Below are positions 7,985-15,602 of a DNA stretch of 64,000 nucleotides, piece after piece. Source of the DNA: Mycolicibacterium rhodesiae (lineage in GTDB: Bacteria > Actinomycetota > Actinomycetes > Mycobacteriales > Mycobacteriaceae); assembly GCF_002086695.1 (NCBI RefSeq), contig NZ_MVIH01000004.1, positions 310,001 through 374,000 on the forward strand, in the 5' to 3' direction. The translations under genes were made by a program, and so were the position numbers. The stretch's first letter is position 1, and the number at the start of each line of letters is the position of its first letter. Under the pieces are notes generated by a model that was given only the letters and a program-made list of their open reading frames with translations, searched no databases and was not told the origin of the DNA.

Positions 7985-8809
7985 ATGCCCCGTTTCGCCC
8001 CTCTCCCCGACCGCAGGCCGGCGATCGTCGCCGGTGCCTCGTCCGGTATCGGTGAGGCCACCGCGTTCGAACTCGCGGCGCACGGATTCCCGGTCGCGCT
8101 GGGTGCGCGGCGCGTCGAGAAGCTCACCGACATCGTCGGCAAGATCAACGCCGAAGGTGGTGAAGCCGTCGGCTTCCACCTCGACGTCACCGACCCGAAC
8201 TCGGTGAAATCCTTTGTCGCCCAGTCCACCCAGGCGCTCGGCGACATCGAGGTGCTGATCGCCGGCGCCGGTGACACCTACTTCGGCAAGCTCGACGAGA
8301 TCACCAGCGACGAATTCGATTCGCAGCTGCAGATCCATCTGGTCGGCGCCTTCCGGTTGGCGAACGCCGTGCTGCCCGGAATGCTGGAACGCCGGCGTGG
8401 TGACCTGATCTTCGTGGGATCCGATGTCTCGTTGCGCCAGCGCCCGCACATGGGTGCCTACGGCGCCGCCAAGGCGGCACTGGTTGCCATGGTGAACAAC
8501 TTCCAGATGGAGCTCGAGGGCACCGGCGTCCGCGCGTCGATCGTGCACCCCGGACCGACCAAGACCTCGATGGGCTGGAGTCTGCCCGCCGAGAAGATCG
8601 GCCCCGCACTGGAGGATTGGGCCAAATGGGGACAGGCGAGGCACGACTACTTCCTGCGCGCGGCCGATCTTGCGCGGGCCATCACGTTCGTCGCGGAAAC
8701 ACCCCGCGGCGGGTTCATCGCCAACATGGAGCTCCAGCCCGAAGCTCCGCTGGCCGACAACACCGAACGTCAGAAGCTCGCCCTCGGCGAGGAAGGGATG
8801 CCATCGTGA
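7985..8809 (+). CDS. Short-chain dehydrogenase (Rv0765c-like)
   Basis: The 274-residue SDR has AGASSGIGE (residues 16-24) for the cofactor, S146 and Y159/K163 as catalytic residues. It is wedged between two P450 genes, and its TGA overlaps the GTG of cyp51 by 4 bases, so the proteins are translationally coupled. A plausible role is oxidation or reduction of a hydroxyl or ketone made by one of the P450s; this is inference from context. The conserved order TetR-CYP123-SDR-CYP51 is the H37Rv order. Confidence 0.85.
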   Translation: MPRFAPLPDRRPAIVAGASSGIGEATAFELAAHGFPVALGARRVEKLTDIVGKINAEGGEAVGFHLDVTDPNSVKSFVAQSTQALGDIEVLIAGAGDTYFGKLDEITSDEFDSQLQIHLVGAFRLANAVLPGMLERRRGDLIFVGSDVSLRQRPHMGAYGAAKAALVAMVNNFQMELEGTGVRASIVHPGPTKTSMGWSLPAEKIGPALEDWAKWGQARHDYFLRAADLARAITFVAETPRGGFIANMELQPEAPLADNTERQKLALGEEGMPS

Positions 8810-10164
8810 CCATCACGAAAGAGGTTCAGCGAGTCTCCGGTGGCGAGGAGGAACACGGCCACCTGGAGGAATTCCGCACCGATCCAATCGGCCTGATGCA
8901 GCGCATCCGGGATGAATGTGGTGACCTCGGCTGGTTCCAACTGGCCGACAAGCAGGTCATCCTGCTCACGGGTTCCGAGGCCAACGAGTTTTTCTTCCGC
9001 TCCCCCGATGCCGACCTGAACCAGGCCGAGGCCTACCCGTTCATGACGCCGATCTTCGGCGAGGGAGTGGTGTTCGACGCCGACCCCGAGCGGCGCGCGG
9101 AGATGCTGCACAACACCGCACTGCGCGGTGAGCAGATGAAGGGTCACGCGGCGACCATCGAGAACGAAGTCCGCCGCATGATCGAGAATTGGGGCGACGA
9201 AGGCGAAATCGACCTGCTCGAGTTCTTCGCCGAGCTGACCATCTACACCTCGACGGCATGCCTGATCGGTCTGAAGTTCCGGAACCAACTCGACTCGCGG
9301 TTCGCGAATTACTACCACTTGCTCGAGCGCGGGACCGATCCGCTCTGCTACGTCGACCCGTACCTACCGATCGAGAGCTTCCGCATTCGTGACGAGGCAA
9401 GGACCAGCCTGGTGGCGCTGGTGCAGGAGGTCATGAACGGCCGAATCGCCAACCCGCCCACCGACAAGAGCGATCGCGACCTGCTCGACGTCCTGGTGTC
9501 GATCAAGGACGACGACGGCAATCCGCGGTTCTCGGCCAACGAGGTCACCGGCATGTTCATCTCGCTGATGTTCGCCGGGCACCACACGAGTTCGGGCACC
9601 TCGTCGTGGACGCTGATCGAGTTGCTGCGCAACCCCGAGTTCTATGCCAAGGTGCAACAAGAGCTCGATGATCTCTACTCCGACGGTCAGGAGGTGAGTT
9701 TCCATGCGCTACGCCAGATCCCGAATTTCGACAACGCGCTCAAGGAGACGCTGCGGCTGCATCCCCCGCTGATCATCCTGATGCGGGTGGCCCAGGACGA
9801 GTTCGAGGTCGAGGGTTACCCGATCCACAAGAGTCAGATGGTCGCCGCCTCGCCGGCGATCTCCAACCGCATCCCCGAGGATTTCCCCAACCCGGACGCC
9901 TTCGATCCGGACCGCTACGAGAAGCCCCGGCAAGAGGACATCGTCAACCGCTGGACCTGGATTCCGTTCGGCGCCGGACGGCACCGTTGTGTCGGAGCCG
10001 CGTTCGCGCAGATGCAGATCAAGGCGATCTTCTCGGTCCTGTTGCGCGAGTACGAGTTCGAGATGGCACAGCCGCCCGAGTCCTACCAGAACGATCACTC
10101 GAAGATGGTGGTTCAGCTGGCCCGGCCTGCGAAGGTGCGCTACCGCAAGCGCGTGAAGGCGTGA
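8806..10164 (+). CDS. cyp51: Sterol 14-alpha-demethylase CYP51
   Basis: The 452-residue P450 matches mycobacterial CYP51. The B-C region contains EAYPFMTPIFGEGVVFD, the I helix contains MFAGHHTSSGT, ExxR is in KETLRLHPP, and the heme-binding loop PFGAGRHRCVG has C395. CYP51 enzymes oxidise the 14-alpha-methyl group of lanosterol-type sterols in three steps; the natural mycobacterial substrate is debated since these bacteria do not make sterols de novo. It starts at GTG 8806 overlapping the SDR stop and is followed 9 bases later by its ferredoxin. An azole-binding target in this family. Confidence 0.95.
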   Translation: MTITKEVQRVSGGEEEHGHLEEFRTDPIGLMQRIRDECGDLGWFQLADKQVILLTGSEANEFFFRSPDADLNQAEAYPFMTPIFGEGVVFDADPERRAEMLHNTALRGEQMKGHAATIENEVRRMIENWGDEGEIDLLEFFAELTIYTSTACLIGLKFRNQLDSRFANYYHLLERGTDPLCYVDPYLPIESFRIRDEARTSLVALVQEVMNGRIANPPTDKSDRDLLDVLVSIKDDDGNPRFSANEVTGMFISLMFAGHHTSSGTSSWTLIELLRNPEFYAKVQQELDDLYSDGQEVSFHALRQIPNFDNALKETLRLHPPLIILMRVAQDEFEVEGYPIHKSQMVAASPAISNRIPEDFPNPDAFDPDRYEKPRQEDIVNRWTWIPFGAGRHRCVGAAFAQMQIKAIFSVLLREYEFEMAQPPESYQNDHSKMVVQLARPAKVRYRKRVKA

Positions 10165-10383
<219 letters not shown>

Positions 10384-10385
10384 CA

Positions 10386-10925
10386 ATGGCGTCACGCGAA
10401 CAACTAGAAGACTGGGCCGAGCGTTGGCTGCAGGCCAACAAGGACTCCGAGGCGGCCGGCGACTGGACAAATCTCGCGGAGTTCTACACCGAGGATGCCA
10501 CCTACGGCTGGAACATCGGCCCCAAGGAAGACGTGATGTGCGTCGGCAAGGACCAGATCCGCGAGGTCGCACTCGGGCTAGAAATGGAAGGCCTGGAGAA
10601 CTGGGTCTACGAGTACCAGAAGGTCCTCATCGACGAGAAGCAGAACGAGATCGTCGGCTTCTGGAAGCAGATCGCGCATAAGAGTGACGGCGGCACCGAC
10701 GAGATCTACGGCATCGGCGGCAGCTGGTTCCGGCTCAACGACGATCTGCTGATCGAATGGCAGCGCGACTTCTTCGACTTCGGCCACGTGCAGAAGGCCT
10801 TCGTCAAGCTGATCTCGTCGGGCGACCTGACTCCCACCATGCAGAAGCGCATCGAGCGCAGCGTCGCGGGCGAAAAGCTGCCGGGTTACTACCCGCTGGG
10901 TCAAGCCCCCGTCCCGATCTGGTAG
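10386..10925 (+). CDS. SnoaL/NTF2-fold protein (Rv0762c-like)
   Basis: The 179-residue protein begins with a helix (REQLEDWAERWLQAN), then has DWTNLAEFYTEDATYGWN and a C-terminal sheet, the cone-shaped alpha+beta fold of the NTF2/SnoaL group. Members include ketosteroid isomerase-like enzymes and ligand-binding proteins. No catalytic residues can be assigned with confidence. It is the last gene of the tetR-cyp51 operon, 2 bases after the ferredoxin, and equals Rv0762c by order. A role in handling the P450 product is inference only. Confidence 0.75.
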   Translation: MASREQLEDWAERWLQANKDSEAAGDWTNLAEFYTEDATYGWNIGPKEDVMCVGKDQIREVALGLEMEGLENWVYEYQKVLIDEKQNEIVGFWKQIAHKSDGGTDEIYGIGGSWFRLNDDLLIEWQRDFFDFGHVQKAFVKLISSGDLTPTMQKRIERSVAGEKLPGYYPLGQAPVPIW

Positions 10926-10999
10926 AAACTCGACAGCTGTCAAGAACCGGGCCCCGACCGCTAGGATGAAGTGACGGAGGTCATAATGTTCCACAGGAC

Positions 11000-11028
11000 A
11001 GGAACACGTTCTAATTTTGACCTAGATT
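11000..11028 (+). promoter_or_regulatory. adhB promoter with KstR-like half-degenerate box
   Basis: AACACGTTCTA at 11003-11013 is the reverse complement of TAGAACGTGTT, the sequence found in the clear KstR boxes of this window. The full 14-base motif TnnAACnnGTTnnA fails only at its outer T (A at 11000). TAGATT at 11023-11028 fits the -10 TANNNT, placing the box in the -35 region. A perfect palindrome GACAGCTGTC lies at 10932-10941 in the same 169-base gap. Confidence 0.35.
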
Positions 11029-11094
11029 GACCATCCGGCACGGCCGGCCGCCCTGGAAAACCCCGGGGTCGGGTTTTGCGAGTGGAGGTTCGCT

Positions 11095-12228
11095 GTGAAG
11101 ACAAAAGGTGCTCTCATCTGGGAGTTCAACCAACCGTGGTCGATCGAGGAAATCGAGATCGGCGACCCGGTCAAAGACGAAGTCAAAATCCAGATGGAAG
11201 CTTCGGGCATGTGCCACAGCGACCACCATCTGGTCACCGGCGATATCCCGATGGCCGGATTCCCGGTTCTCGGCGGTCATGAGGGCGCGGGCGTCGTCAC
11301 CGAGGTAGGCCCGGGCGTCGAGCATCTGGCCCCCGGCGATCACGTGGTGCTCTCGTTCATCCCGTCGTGTGGTGAGTGTCCGGCCTGCCAGGAAGGGCTG
11401 CGCAACCTGTGCGACCTGGGCGCGGGCCTGCTGGCCGGCACTGCCGTGTCCGACGGCACCCACCGCATCCACGCCGTGAAGAACGGCCAGCCGGTCATCC
11501 CGATGACGCTGCTGGGCACCTTCAGCCCGTACATGGTGGTGCACAAGAGCTCGGTGGTGAAGATCGACCCGTCCATCCCGTTCGAGGTGGCCTGCCTGGT
11601 CGGCTGCGGCGTGACCACCGGTTACGGCTCGGCCGTCCGCAGCGGTGACATCCGCCCCGGCGACGACGTCGTGATCGTCGGCGTCGGCGGCGTCGGCACC
11701 GGCGCCCTCCAGGGTGCGCTGAACGCGGGTGCGCGCAACATCTTCGCTGTCGACCCGGTCGAGTTCAAGCGTGACAACGCACTCAAGTTCGGTGCCACCC
11801 ACGCCTACCCCGACATCTTCAGCGCGATGGCCGGCGTTGCCGAGGTCACCCAGGGCCGGATGGCGCACAAGACCATCGTCACCGTGGGCGAACTCAAGGG
11901 CGAGGACATCGACCACTACATGAACATCACCGCCAAGGGCGGCACCGTGGTGGCCACCGCGGTGGCGAACATGGCCGACAGCAATGTCACGCTGAACCTG
12001 GCGATGCTGACCCTCATGCAGAAGCGCTTGCAGGGCACCATCTTCGGCGGCGGCAACCCGCACTACGACATCCCGCAGCTGCTGTCGATGTATAAGGCAG
12101 GTCGCCTGAACCTCGACGACATGGTGACCCGGCAGTACCGCCTCGAGCAGGTCAACGAGGGCTACAAGGACATGCTCGAGGGCCGCAACATCCGCGGCGT
12201 CATTCGTTACACCGACGAGGACCGCTGA
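11095..12228 (+). CDS. adhB: NDMA-dependent (mycofactocin-type) zinc alcohol dehydrogenase
   Basis: The 377-residue medium-chain dehydrogenase carries catalytic zinc ligands C40 and H62 (GMCHSDHH, GGHEGAG) and the structural-zinc cysteines C92, C95, C98 and C106. The opening MKTKGALIWEFNQPWSIEE is characteristic of the NDMA-dependent alcohol dehydrogenase family, in which bound NADH is not exchanged and mycofactocin is thought to accept the electrons. It starts at GTG 11095 with GGAGG 7 bases upstream. It lies just after the cyp51 operon (Rv0761c position) but is separated by 169 bases with its own likely promoter. A strong hairpin follows the stop. Confidence 0.9.
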   Translation: MKTKGALIWEFNQPWSIEEIEIGDPVKDEVKIQMEASGMCHSDHHLVTGDIPMAGFPVLGGHEGAGVVTEVGPGVEHLAPGDHVVLSFIPSCGECPACQEGLRNLCDLGAGLLAGTAVSDGTHRIHAVKNGQPVIPMTLLGTFSPYMVVHKSSVVKIDPSIPFEVACLVGCGVTTGYGSAVRSGDIRPGDDVVIVGVGGVGTGALQGALNAGARNIFAVDPVEFKRDNALKFGATHAYPDIFSAMAGVAEVTQGRMAHKTIVTVGELKGEDIDHYMNITAKGGTVVATAVANMADSNVTLNLAMLTLMQKRLQGTIFGGGNPHYDIPQLLSMYKAGRLNLDDMVTRQYRLEQVNEGYKDMLEGRNIRGVIRYTDEDR

Positions 12229-12251
12229 CCTGCGCGTGTCCTGTGCGGATC

Positions 12252-12298
12252 TTCCGGGCCGTGCCCGCCTTGCCCAAAGGCGCGGGCACGGCCCGGAA
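12252..12298 (+). terminator. Perfect 17-bp stem terminator after adhB
   Basis: Bases 12252-12268 and 12282-12298 are exact reverse complements (17 of 17) around a 13-base loop. The hairpin begins 24 bases after the adhB stop and ends 18 bases before the next start. No U-tract follows. This is the strongest hairpin noticed in the window and probably separates adhB from the OYE unit. Confidence 0.85.
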
Positions 12299-12315
12299 TT
12301 CATGGCGCAGCGTCC

Positions 12316-14268
12316 ATGAGCAGCTTCCCGAACCTGTTGCGTGAGGGCCGCATCGGCTCGATGACGGTGCGCAACAGGCTCGTGATGTCTCCGATGGAGA
12401 CCATGTACGGCACGCCCGAGGGTCTGCCCTCGCAGCGCACGCGCGACTACTTCGCCGCTCGCGCCAAGGGCGGTGTCGGGCTGATCACCGTGGGCGCCAC
12501 CGGCATCGACCACCTGCAACCCGAGACTCCGGGCGGGCTACACCTCGGCACCGACGAGGCAGTGAGCGTCCACCGCGCACTGGTCGAGGCCGTCCACGAG
12601 CACGGCGCGAAGATCCAGCCGCAGATCGTGCACGCCGGCCCGGACGGGCTCGGGCCCGAGATGCACGGCGTGACGTCGCTCGGCCCGTCGGTGATCCCGT
12701 CGTATCTGACCGGACGTCCCTCGGCCGAGGTGACCGAGGCCCAGCTGACCGGGATCATCGACTTGTTCAAAGCCGCGGTGCGCCGCGCGGCCGAGGCCGG
12801 CTATGACGGCATCGAACTCCACGCCGCACACGGGTACATGTTCCTGGGGTCTTTCCTTGCCCCCCAGCGCAACCGGCGCACCGACGAGTACCGCGGCGAC
12901 TCCGCCGACGGGCGCATCCGGGTGGTGTTGCAGACACTGGCGGCCATCCGCTCCGAGATCGGCGACACGCTGCCGGTCACGCTGCGGATCTCCGGCTACG
13001 AGCGGGTGGCCGGCGGCCGGCCGAGTTACGAGACGGCTCAGATGGCACCGCAACTGGTGGCCGCCGGCGTCGACGCCTTCCACGTCAGCGGTGGGGTGAT
13101 CGACCGCCTGGTCACCGGGATGGTCAACGCCGCCGACGACGGCGACGCACTCAACGTCGGCGCCGCGGCCGCGGTCAAGCAGGTGGTCGATGTGCCGGTG
13201 ATCGCGGTGGGCCGCATCCACGACCCCGCGCGCGCCGAGCAGATCCTCGCCGACGGCCACGCGGACTTCATCGCGATGGGCCGGCCGATGCTGGCCGACC
13301 CTGACCTGGTCGCGAAAGTCCAAGCGGGCCAGGCTGCTCGGGTCCGTCGCTGCATCTCGTGCGAGAACTGCATAGACGCCATGGAACAGCGGTTCGCGGT
13401 CGACTGTGCGGTGAACCCCCGCACCGGCAAGGAGCGCGAGCTGGCGGTGCACCCGGTCACGCAGCCCAAGCACGTTGTGGTCGTCGGCGGCGGGCCCGGC
13501 GGACTGGAGGCGGCAAGAGTGGCCGCCGAACGGGGGCACCGTGTCACGTTGTTCGAGCGCAACGCCGAATTGGGCGGTGCGCTGGTGTGGGCGTCGATCG
13601 TGCATCCGGAGAACGAACCGTTCCTGAAATACCTTCGCAGCGAAATCGCCGCCAGCACCGTCTCCGTCGAGATGTCCCACCCGGTCGGCGTCGACGACGT
13701 CGCCGAGCTGGAACCCGACGCGGTGATCGTCGCGACCGGCGCCGACATCGTGGTGCCCGACATCGACGGCGCCCGGAATCCCCGGGTGATCAGCGGTCAC
13801 GAGGCGCGCGACCTGCTGATGAACCCCGCCGCGCTCCCGGCCGGTCGCCAAGTCGTGATAGTCGGCGGCAGCCTCGCTGCGATCCAGCTCGCCGAATATC
13901 TCTGTGCCCAAGACCGATTCGTCACCGTGCTGGAATCCGGACGCACCATCGCCGCCGAAGTCGGCCTCAAGCGCCGCACCGAACACATGGACCGGCTCGA
14001 CCGCCTGGGAGTCCCGGTGCACGTGCGCGCCGAGGTGCACCAGATCACCGACGACAGCGTGGTGTTCACCCCGTATGGCGGTACCCGCCGCGGGCTCGCG
14101 GCCGACGCCGTGATCATCACGGGACGCCTCGAGGCGGACACCGTCCTGTTCGACGCCATCACCGACCGGTTGCCCGGCGCCAAGGTGCATGCCGTTGGCG
14201 ACTGCACAGGTCTGGGATTGATCCGAAAAGCCACCGACGATGGCGCTCGCGCCGCCTGCAGTATCTGA
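12316..14268 (+). CDS. Old yellow enzyme / 2,4-dienoyl-CoA reductase-like flavoprotein
   Basis: The 650-residue protein is built like bacterial 2,4-dienoyl-CoA reductase or trimethylamine dehydrogenase: an N-terminal FMN TIM barrel (to about 330; ELHAAHGYMFLGSFLAPQRN is typical), a [4Fe-4S] site with C346, C349, C352 and C364, and a C-terminal FAD/NAD(P) domain beginning with VVVVGGGPGGLEAA near 391. It would reduce an activated carbon-carbon double bond. It starts 18 bases after a terminator hairpin and leads into a SnoaL-like and an SDR gene, which suggests enone or enoyl-CoA reduction linked to the steroid or lipid chemistry nearby. The exact substrate is unknown. Confidence 0.88.
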   Translation: MSSFPNLLREGRIGSMTVRNRLVMSPMETMYGTPEGLPSQRTRDYFAARAKGGVGLITVGATGIDHLQPETPGGLHLGTDEAVSVHRALVEAVHEHGAKIQPQIVHAGPDGLGPEMHGVTSLGPSVIPSYLTGRPSAEVTEAQLTGIIDLFKAAVRRAAEAGYDGIELHAAHGYMFLGSFLAPQRNRRTDEYRGDSADGRIRVVLQTLAAIRSEIGDTLPVTLRISGYERVAGGRPSYETAQMAPQLVAAGVDAFHVSGGVIDRLVTGMVNAADDGDALNVGAAAAVKQVVDVPVIAVGRIHDPARAEQILADGHADFIAMGRPMLADPDLVAKVQAGQAARVRRCISCENCIDAMEQRFAVDCAVNPRTGKERELAVHPVTQPKHVVVVGGGPGGLEAARVAAERGHRVTLFERNAELGGALVWASIVHPENEPFLKYLRSEIAASTVSVEMSHPVGVDDVAELEPDAVIVATGADIVVPDIDGARNPRVISGHEARDLLMNPAALPAGRQVVIVGGSLAAIQLAEYLCAQDRFVTVLESGRTIAAEVGLKRRTEHMDRLDRLGVPVHVRAEVHQITDDSVVFTPYGGTRRGLAADAVIITGRLEADTVLFDAITDRLPGAKVHAVGDCTGLGLIRKATDDGARAACSI

Positions 14269-14289
14269 CAAACCCCCAGTATCTGACAA
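14259..14289 (+). repeat. Short tandem duplication at the OYE gene 3' end
   Basis: The 13-mer CAGTATCTGACAA occurs at 14259-14271 and again at 14277-14289, an exact 18-base period. The first copy contains the last two codons and the TGA of the OYE gene. It looks like a recent small slippage duplication that left a second in-frame stop behind. Confidence 0.85.
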
Positions 14290-14304
14290 CCCAAGGAGGA
14301 ACTG

Positions 14305-14739
14305 ATGTCCACGACCACCGAACAAACTCCCGCGCTGGCCGCATCGCAGGCATCCTGGCGATGCGTGATGTCGCACGACCGCGAGGGCTGGCTGGCCCTG
14401 ATGGCTGACGATGTCGTGATCGAGGATCCGATCGGGCAGGCCATCACCAACCCCGACGGCAACGGCGTGCGCGGCAAGGCGGCCGTCGCCGACTTCTACG
14501 ACGCGAACATCTCGGTCAACAACCTTCGGGTCACCTGCGAGGAGACGTTCCCATCCAGCTCCGCCAACGAGGTGGCGCACATCCTGGTGCTGCGCAGCCA
14601 ATTCGAAGGCGGGATGACCAGCACGGTGCGCGGTGTGTTCACCTACTCCGTCAACGATGCCGGGCTGATCACCAACATGCGCGGCTACTGGAACATGGAC
14701 GGCATGCAGTTCGGTCAGGCTCCCGCCAGCGGTGAGTGA
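14305..14739 (+). CDS. SnoaL-like ketosteroid-isomerase-fold protein (Rv0760c-like)
   Basis: The 144-residue NTF2-fold protein matches Rv0760c, known as a steroid-binding ketosteroid-isomerase-like protein. Recognisable segments are DREGWLALMADDVVIEDPIG (about residues 32-51), NGVRGKAAVADFYD and the C-terminal strands FTYSVNDAGLITNMRGYW. AAGGAGG precedes the ATG by 5 bases. Its TGA lies inside the start of the following SDR gene (8-base overlap). A paralogue with a frameshift occurs at 62982-63382. In H37Rv the gene neighbours adhB; here the OYE gene lies between them. Confidence 0.85.
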   Translation: MSTTTEQTPALAASQASWRCVMSHDREGWLALMADDVVIEDPIGQAITNPDGNGVRGKAAVADFYDANISVNNLRVTCEETFPSSSANEVAHILVLRSQFEGGMTSTVRGVFTYSVNDAGLITNMRGYWNMDGMQFGQAPASGE

Positions 14740-15601
14740 CCGCCCGCTCGAGGGATTCGGCGCCGTCGTCGTCGGCGGCTCTCGGGGCATCGGGGCCGCC
14801 GTCTCCGCCTTGCTGGCCGAGTGCGGCGCCGGCGTGGTGGTCAACGGTCGCGACGAGGCGGCAGCCGAGGCGACCGCGGCCGCCATCACACAGGTCGGCG
14901 GCCGCGCCGTCGCACACACCGGTTCGGCCGCCGACGAGACGGTCGCCGAAGAGTTGATTGCGCTGTGCGAGAGCGAGTTCGGCGCCGTCGATGCCCTGGT
15001 GAACTGCGCGGGTGCGCCCGAGCCCCGGGGCTCGTCGATACTCACGGTCACCCCTGCCGAGTTCCGCGCTCTCCTCGACGTCCACGTCGGTACCACGTTC
15101 GCGACCTGTCGGGCGGCCGCCCCCAGAATGGTCGTCCGCGGCCGGGGCGCGATCGTCAACACCAGTTCCTTTGCCTTCCTTGGCGATTACGGCGGCACCG
15201 GATATCCGGCGGGCAAAGGTGCGGTCAACGGCTTGACGATGGCGATCGCGGCCGAACTGGCCGAACACGGCGTGCGCGCCAACGTGGTGTGCCCGGGTGC
15301 CAAGACCCGGCTGTCCAGTGGGCCGGACTTCGAGGATCAGATCGGATCGTTGCGGCGACGCGGCATCCTCGACGACGTCAGCGCCCAGGGTGCGCTGGAC
15401 GCCGCGCCACCGGAATACGTCGCCCCGATGTACGCCTACCTGGTCAGCGACCTTGCCAGCAAGATCACCGGCCAGATCTTCATTGCCGCAGGCGGTTTCG
15501 TCGGCCGGTTCGACAAGCCCTCGCCGAAGTTCATCAATTACCGGGACCATCACGACTGCCCGCCCTGGACGGTCGGCGAGATCGCGGCGATGTTGGCCTG
15601 A
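14732..15601 (+). CDS. Short-chain dehydrogenase/reductase with C-terminal extension
   Basis: The 289-residue SDR has VVVGGSRGIGAA (12-23), NCAG at 91-94, S145/S146 and the Y158/K162 pair. A tail of about 35 residues (FVGRFDKPSPKFINYRDHHD and on) follows the usual end of the fold and resembles SDR domains associated with hydratase or steroid dehydrogenases. It starts at GTG 14732 within the SnoaL-like gene, so both are coupled to the OYE gene in one transcript. Substrate unknown, likely a beta-hydroxyacyl-CoA or hydroxysteroid given the partners. Confidence 0.82.
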   Translation: MSDRPLEGFGAVVVGGSRGIGAAVSALLAECGAGVVVNGRDEAAAEATAAAITQVGGRAVAHTGSAADETVAEELIALCESEFGAVDALVNCAGAPEPRGSSILTVTPAEFRALLDVHVGTTFATCRAAAPRMVVRGRGAIVNTSSFAFLGDYGGTGYPAGKGAVNGLTMAIAAELAEHGVRANVVCPGAKTRLSSGPDFEDQIGSLRRRGILDDVSAQGALDAAPPEYVAPMYAYLVSDLASKITGQIFIAAGGFVGRFDKPSPKFINYRDHHDCPPWTVGEIAAMLA

Positions 15602-15602
15602 C

